From NCBI RefSeq assembly GCF_016587375.1, contig NZ_BNJG01000001.1:4098001-4162000 (forward strand): a DNA stretch of 64,000 bases. The letters run 5' to 3'. Of the stretch, positions 57,788 to 64,000 are shown piece after piece. Numbering within the stretch: position 1 is the first letter of the stretch; each line of letters opens with the position of its first letter. Source of the DNA: Ktedonobacter robiniae. Lineage in GTDB: Bacteria > Chloroflexota > Ktedonobacteria > Ktedonobacterales > Ktedonobacteraceae. Both the position numbers and the translations under genes were made by a program. Below the pieces are notes generated by a model that saw only the letters and a list, made by a program, of their open reading frames with translations, did no database searches and was not told where the DNA came from.

Positions 57788-58642
57788 TTACTGATTACTC
57801 CTGGTTCCCTGGTGCAGACTCTGGATATAGCCTTTGACTGCCCCAGGTTGTTCCTCTTCGCTAGTGCGGTCGATCAGGTTGACCAACGCGCTACCAACGA
57901 CCGCTCCATCGGCTAAGCGACTGATCTGCGCGATATGCTCAGGAGTCGAGAGGCCAAAGCCGACCGCGATAGGTACCTGCTTTGCTTCGGTATAGCGCCG
58001 GATGCGCGCGATAAAGCTCTGCAGATGCGCTGGTAGCTCGGTGCGTGCGCCGGTGACTCCACTTAAAGAGACGCAGTAGACAAATCCGCCCGGTCCCTGC
58101 GCGACCAGTTCGACGACCCGCTCCATGCGCTCATCCTTGATGGTTGGCGGGATGAGGAAGATAAGGGCGAGACCATGGCGAGTGGCTGCCTCACGCAACG
58201 GTTCTGCTTCGTCTGGGGGGAGGTCTGGTACGATAATACCACAAACCCCATGCTGGCGCGCCTCGGCGCAGAAGCGCTCCAGCCCATAGGCCAGAATCGG
58301 GTTGTAGTAGCCCATAAAGACAAGCGGCGTCTCGCTTTGAGCGGAGATGCGTTCCGCGATGCGCATGCAGCCGCGAATCGACATCCCGCGTTCGAGGGCG
58401 ACGTGCCCTGCGTGCTGGATGGTCGCGCCATCGGCCAAGGGATCGCTGAAGGGCAATCCTAGCTCAATGATGTCTGCACCTCCCTCTATGGCCGCCTGGA
58501 TAACGTGCACGCTCTGCTCTTCATTGGGATAACCACACATAAAGTAGGGGATTAGTACGCCCCGCCCCTCCTCTTTGGCGCGCTCAAAGGCGTGCGTGAT
58601 GCGCGCCGCTGGCGACGCGATGGTTTCCTGTCGTCTCTCCAT
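57788..58642 (-). CDS. trpA: Tryptophan synthase alpha chain
   Basis: Splits indole-3-glycerol phosphate and passes indole to TrpB. The 284-residue barrel has catalytic Glu60 (IIELGLPFSDPLADG) and Asp71, eleven residues apart as in Salmonella, VPIAVGFGLSTPEH and the phosphate loop VVGSALV. It follows the B3/B4 gene with a three-base gap and is the last trp gene before aroH. Confidence 0.96.
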   Translation of the reverse strand: MERRQETIASPAARITHAFERAKEEGRGVLIPYFMCGYPNEEQSVHVIQAAIEGGADIIELGLPFSDPLADGATIQHAGHVALERGMSIRGCMRIAERISAQSETPLVFMGYYNPILAYGLERFCAEARQHGVCGIIVPDLPPDEAEPLREAATRHGLALIFLIPPTIKDERMERVVELVAQGPGGFVYCVSLSGVTGARTELPAHLQSFIARIRRYTEAKQVPIAVGFGLSTPEHIAQISRLADGAVVGSALVNLIDRTSEEEQPGAVKGYIQSLHQGTRSNQ

Positions 58643-58645
58643 AAA

Positions 58646-59377
58646 TCACTCCTCGTTTGCTTCGTCCGTTATCCTGGGGTGGCTGGCGTCCAGGATAGTT
58701 GCGGTGAGCCGTGTTTCGTCTCCTGCCGCGTAAGTGCGTAGTAGCTCCTGAAGCTCTGCCAGAGCCTGCTCAATGTCTGCTCGCCCCTCGGCATGATGCG
58801 CCTCAATAGTAATGATGGCGCTGGTCGTGCTCTCCTGGGCTGCGCTTGGCTCGCTCTGGCGCCAGCACCAGCGTCTCGCGATGACCAGGCCCTGCTCATC
58901 CGAGAATACGACCTCGTCTACCTCCGGATGCTCGACTTCGTCTGCGCCCAGCAGGACGTAGCGCTCGCTGCCATCCGCGAAGTGGACCGTGACCTTGCCG
59001 GTGATAGACTGAATATCAAAGACCGCGACCGGCAGGCCATAGCGGATGCTGACCAGGTTGCCGATATCCACCATCGTATTGATGCAGGGAATATCTCCCT
59101 TCTTGGTCAGGCGGCGCAGCAGGGCCTCGGCGGCGCTCCGGTACTGCGTAGGCTCGACGCCAAAGCCACGAAAAGCCGTGCGCCAGGCCGCCAGGGATGG
59201 CAACTGGCTGAGCGGAGTCTTGCCAATGCGTTGGATGACCGCCTGCTGCTCGTTGAGATAGGCATCACGCAGCTTTTCAGGTGTGGGGCCGTTGCGCAAC
59301 CCGTGTGCCAGAATCACGCCCCCAACTACCTGGGGATAGCGCGCTAGTAGATCCGCGCTGTAGCCAAATGACATCAT
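58646..59377 (-). CDS. B3/B4 tRNA-binding-domain protein
   Basis: A 243-residue protein whose core (RTAFRGFGVEPTQYRSAAEALLRRL, then NTMVDIGNLVSIRYGLPV and FDIQSITG) is the B3/B4 domain found in phenylalanyl-tRNA synthetase beta chains and in stand-alone tRNA-editing-type proteins. It is inserted between trpB (22 bases) and trpA (three bases) in an otherwise standard trp operon. It may bind or edit aminoacyl-tRNA for an aromatic amino acid, but this is inference. GGGAGA precedes the double ATG start. Confidence 0.85.
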   Translation of the reverse strand: MMSFGYSADLLARYPQVVGGVILAHGLRNGPTPEKLRDAYLNEQQAVIQRIGKTPLSQLPSLAAWRTAFRGFGVEPTQYRSAAEALLRRLTKKGDIPCINTMVDIGNLVSIRYGLPVAVFDIQSITGKVTVHFADGSERYVLLGADEVEHPEVDEVVFSDEQGLVIARRWCWRQSEPSAAQESTTSAIITIEAHHAEGRADIEQALAELQELLRTYAAGDETRLTATILDASHPRITDEANEE

Positions 59378-59399
59378 GTCTCCCTTTTCCCTTCTGTTT

Positions 59400-60638
59400 C
59401 TACAGGCTTACGTTCAGTGCCTTCGCGACGGTGATCATATCCTTGTCTCCGCGCCCAGAGAGATTGACGAGGATCAGTGAGCCTGGGGCGATCTCGCCGC
59501 GCTGTCCCATCTCTATCAAGTAGCCAAGCGCGTGCGATGACTCCAGCGCTGGGATGATACCCTCGGTCCGGCTCAGTTCTTGCAGGCCGCGCAGGGCGGT
59601 GGCGTCGCTGGCGGCTCCATAAGTGGCACGCCCGCTGTCTTTCATATAGCTATGCTCTGGCCCGACGCCGGGATAGTCCAGGCCCGCCGAGATGCTGTGT
59701 GTGTCAAAGACCTGCCCATCCTCATTCTGGAGTAGGTAGCTCATGGCTCCATGTAGCACACCCGGCGTTCCCGCGACGAGTGTGGCCGCGTGTTCTCCCT
59801 GCTCCATGCTGCGCCCACCGGCCTCCACGCCGATTAGCTTGACCTCGCTGGCATCGGCGAAGGGGTAGAAGATGCCTATGGCGTTGCTGCCGCCTCCCAC
59901 ACAGGCCAGGATCATATCGGGGAGCCGTCCCTCAAAATCTTGAATCTGCTCGCGCGCCTCGGTACCGATGACAGATTGGAAGTCGCGCACGATGAGAGGA
60001 TAGGGATGGGGACCTGCGGCGGTCCCAAAGAGGTAGAAGGTGCTCTCGGCATTGGCTACCCAATCGCGGAAAGCTTCATTAATGGCGTCTTTCAGTGTGC
60101 GCGAGCCAGTATCGGCTGAGCGTACCTCGGCCCCCAGGAGCTTCATGCGAAAGACGTTGAGCGATTGGCGCTCGATATCGACGGACCCCATGTAGATGAT
60201 GCATTCTAGCCCCAGCATGGCGCAGACCGTGGCCGTGGCGACGCCGTGCTGGCCCGCGCCCGTCTCTGCGATAATACGCTGCTTGCCCATGCGCTTCGCC
60301 AGGAGTGCCTGCCCCAGGGCGTTGTTGATCTTATGTGCGCCCGTATGCGCCAGGTCCTCGCGCTTGAGATAGACCTTGACATCTGGTGCAACGAGCTTTG
60401 AGAAGCGGGGGACGTAGTAGAGTGGGGTGGGACGGCCCACATAGTGCCGCAGGTACGTCTCTAGCTCGGCTTGAAAGGCTGGATCTTTGCGTGCCTCCTC
60501 ATAGGCTGCTTGCAGCTCGGCAAAGGCCGTGGAGAGGCTCTCAGGGATAAACTGGCCGCCATACTCGCCAAAGCGTCCCCGCTGATCAGGATAGCGCTGG
60601 TGCTGATACTGTGGCGTCTTTTCCTCTTGTGCTTGCAT
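59400..60638 (-). CDS. trpB: Tryptophan synthase beta chain
   Basis: PLP enzyme joining indole and serine to tryptophan. The 412-residue protein has Lys103 in REDLAHTGAHKINNALGQ, ETGAGQHGVATAT, the phosphate loop GGGSNAIG, AGLDYPGVGPEHSY and ESSHALGY, all typical of TrpB1. The complex with TrpA is expected. Located between trpCF and the B3/B4 gene. Confidence 0.97.
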   Translation of the reverse strand: MQAQEEKTPQYQHQRYPDQRGRFGEYGGQFIPESLSTAFAELQAAYEEARKDPAFQAELETYLRHYVGRPTPLYYVPRFSKLVAPDVKVYLKREDLAHTGAHKINNALGQALLAKRMGKQRIIAETGAGQHGVATATVCAMLGLECIIYMGSVDIERQSLNVFRMKLLGAEVRSADTGSRTLKDAINEAFRDWVANAESTFYLFGTAAGPHPYPLIVRDFQSVIGTEAREQIQDFEGRLPDMILACVGGGSNAIGIFYPFADASEVKLIGVEAGGRSMEQGEHAATLVAGTPGVLHGAMSYLLQNEDGQVFDTHSISAGLDYPGVGPEHSYMKDSGRATYGAASDATALRGLQELSRTEGIIPALESSHALGYLIEMGQRGEIAPGSLILVNLSGRGDKDMITVAKALNVSL

Positions 60639-60676
60639 GCGTATTATCTCTTTCTAGTCGTTCCAGAATTACGTGC

Positions 60677-62113
60677 TTAGCCCTGGCTGGTGCGTACCTG
60701 GCTCAGGAAGCGCAGAATCTTCTCAGGATCTTTCTGTTTCTCGCTTTCAACGCCGCTGCTGACATCGACGCCCCAGGGCTGAACCTGTGTGATGGCCTCG
60801 CTGACGTTCTCAGGTGTCAAACCGCCCGCCAGGAAGATGCGTTGCCCCTGTGCTGCCTGGCGGGCCAGTTGCCAGTCAGAGACCTCGCCTGTTCCACCCC
60901 ACTGTGGTGTTGGCGTGTCCAGCAGGAGCCGCCACGAAACCTCGCGATAATCCTGCAACCTCGCCAGGTCGTCCTCCGTACGCAGGCTCAAGGCTTTGAT
61001 GACGGGTCTCTTGATACGCTGGCAGAACTCGGCTGTCTCATTCCCATGAAGCTGTACATATTGCAAGCCAGCCTCCTCCACAACGTCGTTGATAAAGCTG
61101 GCCTCCTTATTGACGAAGACCCCAACGAGGTCGGGCACGCGTTGCCCCTTCTCCAGGCGCTGAGCATAGCTGCTGCTCGCTACGATCTCGCGTACATGCG
61201 CAGGCTCAATATAACGGTGGCTTGGCTCATGAAAGATGAAGCCGAGCAGGTCCGCGCCTGCCTCAATGGCCGTGGTAATATGCTCCGCCTGGCGTAGGCC
61301 ACAGATCTTGACCTGTGTGTTCGCGTTTGCCCCTCGCAGAAGACTCTGGATCTGTCCTGATATATTTTTTGAGACGACCAGGGATTCGCCAACGAGCATG
61401 CCCTGGACATCGTAGCGCGCCAGGCGCCGGGCGTCCCCCTCGTTATGAATACCGCTCTCGGCGATAACAATGCGGTCGGCGGGAATCTGTTGGCGCATAT
61501 CGCGAATGAGATCCGGGTGCATTTTAAAGGTCACCAGGTCGCGGCTATTGACGCCAATAACCAGCGCCCCTGCCTCGACGGCGCGCCGCACCTCTTCCTC
61601 GCTGTGTGCCTCGACCAGGCACTCCATGTGCAGGGAGCGCGCCAGCCCTAGCAGGTGGCGTAGCTGAGTATCATCTAGCAGCGCGCAGATAAGCAGGATG
61701 GCGTCCGCGCCCCAGGCGCGTGCCTCGTACACCTGGTAGTCATCGACGATAAAATCTTTGCGCAACACCGGGATCTTCACGGCCTGTTTGATGGCTTGTA
61801 AATACGCAGGCGAACCCAGGAAGAAATGCGGCTCGGTAAGGACTGAGATGACCTCAGCCCCATTGGCTTCATAGGTTCGAGCCAGCGCTACGGGAGTGGC
61901 ATCCGTAAAATCACGGATGAGCATGCCCTTCGAGGGCGAGGCGCGCTTCACCTCCGCGATCAGGTGCACCTCTGAGCGTGGCTCGAAAGCCCTCGCGAAG
62001 TCGCGTGGCGGCTCCTGTGCCCTGGCCTGTCGTTGTAGCTCCTCTAGTGGTACCTCTTGTTTACGCGCTTCGAGGTCGAGACGCGTTTGTGTGACGATGC
62101 GATCAAGAAACAT
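60677..62113 (-). CDS. trpCF: Indole-3-glycerol-phosphate synthase / phosphoribosylanthranilate isomerase fusion
   Basis: Bifunctional enzyme of 478 residues. N-terminal TrpC barrel (1-258): Lys56 in AEVKRASPSKG, Lys116 in VLRKDFIV, Glu165, IGVNSRDL, AESGIHN. C-terminal TrpF barrel (about 263-478): Cys268 in VKICGLR and Asp396 in LLLDTPTPQWGGTG as acid/base pair, LAGGLTPENV, VDVSSGVE. The order TrpC-TrpF in one chain resembles the E. coli fusion. Catalyses two consecutive steps of the path. Confidence 0.96.
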   Translation of the reverse strand: MFLDRIVTQTRLDLEARKQEVPLEELQRQARAQEPPRDFARAFEPRSEVHLIAEVKRASPSKGMLIRDFTDATPVALARTYEANGAEVISVLTEPHFFLGSPAYLQAIKQAVKIPVLRKDFIVDDYQVYEARAWGADAILLICALLDDTQLRHLLGLARSLHMECLVEAHSEEEVRRAVEAGALVIGVNSRDLVTFKMHPDLIRDMRQQIPADRIVIAESGIHNEGDARRLARYDVQGMLVGESLVVSKNISGQIQSLLRGANANTQVKICGLRQAEHITTAIEAGADLLGFIFHEPSHRYIEPAHVREIVASSSYAQRLEKGQRVPDLVGVFVNKEASFINDVVEEAGLQYVQLHGNETAEFCQRIKRPVIKALSLRTEDDLARLQDYREVSWRLLLDTPTPQWGGTGEVSDWQLARQAAQGQRIFLAGGLTPENVSEAITQVQPWGVDVSSGVESEKQKDPEKILRFLSQVRTSQG

Positions 62114-62117
62114 AATT

Positions 62118-63161
62118 TCACCTGGCGATTGATTGCGTACACTCTATAACATCGGCGAGGGTGCGCCTGGCTTTACCTTCGCGTAATGTGGACTGGGCAA
62201 GTTTGATGCCTTCATGGATCGAAGGCACAAGGTCATTGGCATAGAGCGCCGCCCCCGCGTTCAGGCAGAGCATATGCGTCTTCGGGTTGTCGCTATAGTC
62301 GCTGAGGAGCGTGCGTAGCATCTCGGCGCTCTCGGGCGCGTTTCCTCCCTTAAAGGCGGCGCGGTCGCTGATCAGGGGTAGGCCAAAATCCTCCGGTGTG
62401 ATGCTGTATTCGCGCGTTTCCGCGCCCTGGCGCACCTCGCAGACATAGGTTGGCGCGCTCAGCGAGCATTCGTCCAGGCCATCGGCCCCATGCACGATGA
62501 GAGCATGCTGGCAGCCCAGGCGCAACAGAACCTCGCCCATCTTGCGCATCACGCTACGGTCGGGAACGCCCAGGACCTGGTAGCTGGTGTGCGCCGGATT
62601 GGTGAGCGGGCCAAGGATGTTGAAGATGGTGCGAATGCCAACCTCGCGCCGGGTGGGACCAATATATTTCATGGCCGGGTGATAGGCTGGTGAGAACATA
62701 AAGCCGAATCCGACCTCGTCGACGCAGCGCGCGATCTCTCGCGGCCCCAGATCAATCTTCATGCCCATAGCCTCCAGCACGTCCGCGCTCCCACAATGGC
62801 TGGTGGCCGAGCGGTTACCGTGCTTGGCGACCTTTGCTCCCGCCGCGGCGGCGATAAGACCCGTGCCCGTGGAGACATTAAAGGTTCCCGCCTGGTCGCC
62901 ACCCGTGCCACAGGTGTCGAGTGCTCGGGCCTGGCTCTGCTCATCGAGATGGACCTGGACGGCCTTATCGCGCATGACGCGCGCCATGCCCGCGATCTCT
63001 TCAATGGTCTCGCCACCGGGGCGTATACGCAATACGGCCAGGAACGCGCCCATCTGGGAGGGCGTGGCGACTCCCGTCATCAGTTCTTCCATGACTTCGG
63101 CGGCTTCGTCTTCGTTCAGGGTACCGCCGCTGGCGATATGCCCGATTGCCTCTCGTATCAT
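62118..63161 (-). CDS. trpD: Anthranilate phosphoribosyltransferase
   Basis: Transfers phosphoribose from PRPP to anthranilate. The 347-residue protein has the PRPP motif DTCGTGGDQAGTFNVST (82-98), KHGNRSATSHCGSADVLEA and the FMFSPAYHPAMKYIGPTRRE segment, all family-specific. Four bases separate it from trpCF; 51 bases from trpG. Confidence 0.96.
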   Translation of the reverse strand: MIREAIGHIASGGTLNEDEAAEVMEELMTGVATPSQMGAFLAVLRIRPGGETIEEIAGMARVMRDKAVQVHLDEQSQARALDTCGTGGDQAGTFNVSTGTGLIAAAAGAKVAKHGNRSATSHCGSADVLEAMGMKIDLGPREIARCVDEVGFGFMFSPAYHPAMKYIGPTRREVGIRTIFNILGPLTNPAHTSYQVLGVPDRSVMRKMGEVLLRLGCQHALIVHGADGLDECSLSAPTYVCEVRQGAETREYSITPEDFGLPLISDRAAFKGGNAPESAEMLRTLLSDYSDNPKTHMLCLNAGAALYANDLVPSIHEGIKLAQSTLREGKARRTLADVIECTQSIAR

Positions 63162-63212
63162 TGCTCGCTCTCTCCTCGTTTTCTGCCTGTCGGCCTCGTG
63201 CCCCAGGCGTCC

Positions 63213-63776
63213 TTACCGGGTTAAAAAATTGCGTAACAACTCTTTTCCTGCTGTTGTGATGATAGATTCGGGGTGAAACTGGACGCCCTCCACGGGATAC
63301 TCGCGGTGGCGCAATCCCATAATCAGGCCGTCCTCCGTCTGGGCCGTGATCTCCAGCGCCTCTGGCAGGGTTTCACGCTCGACGATGAGGCTATGGTAGC
63401 GCGTGGCCTCAAAGGGTTTTGGCAGTTCTTGAAAGACGCCCTGGTTATCGTGATAGATGAGGGCCGTCTTCCCATGCACCGGCTCTGGCGCGCGAATAAC
63501 GCGTCCGCCATACACCTGTCCAATGGCCTGGTGTCCCAGGCAGACGCCCAGTAGCGGTGTGCGCGCACCAAAGCGCTCGATCACCTGGCACGAGATGCCC
63601 GCCTCATTTGGCGTGCAGGGCCCCGGCGAGATGACGATGCGCTCCGGATGGAGCTCCTCAATCTCATCAAGCGTGATCTGGTCATTGCGCTTGACGAGGA
63701 CCTCCGCGCCTAGCTCTGCCAGGTACTGGTAGAGGTTATAGGTAAAGCTGTCGTAGTTATCGATGAGCAGCAACAT
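63213..63776 (-). CDS. trpG: Anthranilate synthase component II (glutamine amidotransferase)
   Basis: Provides ammonia from glutamine to TrpE. The 187-residue class I amidotransferase has Cys79 in LLGVCLGHQAIG and the His/Glu pair in VQFHPESI, with MLLLIDNYDSFTYNL at the start and SPGPCTPNEAG. The start at 63776 is chosen because trpE ends at 63778 and AAGGACC precedes it; a frame start at 63818 would overlap trpE. It may also serve p-aminobenzoate synthesis. Confidence 0.95.
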   Translation of the reverse strand: MLLLIDNYDSFTYNLYQYLAELGAEVLVKRNDQITLDEIEELHPERIVISPGPCTPNEAGISCQVIERFGARTPLLGVCLGHQAIGQVYGGRVIRAPEPVHGKTALIYHDNQGVFQELPKPFEATRYHSLIVERETLPEALEITAQTEDGLIMGLRHREYPVEGVQFHPESIITTAGKELLRNFLTR

Positions 63777-63777
63777 C

Positions 63778-64000
63778 TTATTGGTCCTTCCCGCTGGGTA
63801 GCGCGACCGTGGCAGCATGCGCCTGGAGATATTCGCGCGTAATGTTCTCGGCCTCGTCTACGGCGCGCATCTGGGCGCGAGCCTTGTTGACACTCTCCTG
63901 GTATTCCTTGGTTGGGTCCGAGTCGGCGACGACGCCACCACCGGCCTGCACATAGGCCACACTATCTTTGATTACCATGGTGCGCAGGGCTATGGCCGTC
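63778..64000 (-). CDS. trpE: Anthranilate synthase component I (partial)
   Basis: The last 73 residues of TrpE: AIALRTMVIKDSVAYVQAGGGVVADSDPTKEYQES (here split by the motif QAGGGVVADSDP) and the helix NKARAQMRA, typical of the chorismate-binding enzyme C-terminus. The gene runs off the window edge, so the trp promoter and any leader or attenuator are not visible. Its stop is one base before the trpG start. Confidence 0.93.
   Translation of the reverse strand, partial: TAIALRTMVIKDSVAYVQAGGGVVADSDPTKEYQESVNKARAQMRAVDEAENITREYLQAHAATVALPSGKDQ

Overview
The window looks like chromosomal DNA from a Ktedonobacteria-type member of the Chloroflexota. This is inferred from gene content and style, not from a marker gene: mid-GC DNA, zinc-ribbon/WD40 and zinc-ribbon/polytopic proteins, a very large multi-pass membrane protein of the SCO7613 C-terminal type, a DUF1786 protein, a 2-phosphosulfolactate phosphatase homologue and a trpC-trpF fusion. 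I found no rRNA, tRNA or CRISPR array.

Layout. Bases 1 to about 12.5 kb are a scrambled accessory region. They hold two MFS_3-type exporters, an intact endonuclease III gene, an SDR / alpha-beta hydrolase / EthD cassette, and many broken genes: an ECF sigma stub, IS1182-like, IS110 and ISL3-like remnants, a DUF998 remnant fused to a cut tyrosine recombinase, and a pentapeptide-repeat protein. The two halves of a second endonuclease III gene lie about 10.5 kb apart in the same orientation, as if this block had been inserted into it. From 12.6 kb onward the DNA is orderly: an ICMT-like methyltransferase, an ABC exporter pair, ComB, a WD40 protein, YjbQ, and the de novo NAD genes nadB-nadC-nadA (19.2-24 kb). 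A likely polysaccharide locus follows (24-28.3 kb): an Egghead-like GT2 glycosyltransferase overlapping a GH113-like hydrolase, with a GH39-like secreted protein. Next come a peroxiredoxin, a glutaredoxin-like protein, a DUF2085 protein, mtaB and a Vgb-like lipoprotein (29-33.7 kb), then S9 and M14 peptidases, a giant membrane protein (39-43.9 kb), a hotdog thioesterase, typA and a GH15 enzyme. The last part has DUF1786, SCP2 and PTPS/QueD genes, a class V aminotransferase behind a ZTP riboswitch, and a minus-strand aromatic block trpE-trpG-trpD-trpCF-trpB-(B3/B4 gene)-trpA-aroH-aroF.

Non-coding structure is the most unusual part. From 14 kb onward many gene ends carry long, nearly perfect, sequence-unrelated palindromes with arms of 16-37 bp, some overlapping stop codons; the 1-12.5 kb block has none. 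A dispersed 60-85 bp element occurs five times (19.1, 19.9, 53.2, 57.0 and 57.7 kb), always in the same strand orientation. It has an outer stem TCCGAAACCC/GGGTTTCGGA and one or two inner hairpins in swappable order; the second hairpin has a GNRA loop and compensatory stem changes. A shorter GCCGCAGGC hairpin tag follows several of the palindromes.

How the genes work together. NadB, NadA and NadC make nicotinate mononucleotide from aspartate. AroF supplies DAHP, AroH makes prephenate, and the Trp enzymes run from chorismate to tryptophan. The ZTP switch ties the aminotransferase to one-carbon/purine status. The Egghead-like transferase and GH113-like hydrolase suggest synthesis and trimming of a beta-mannosyl-type exopolysaccharide.
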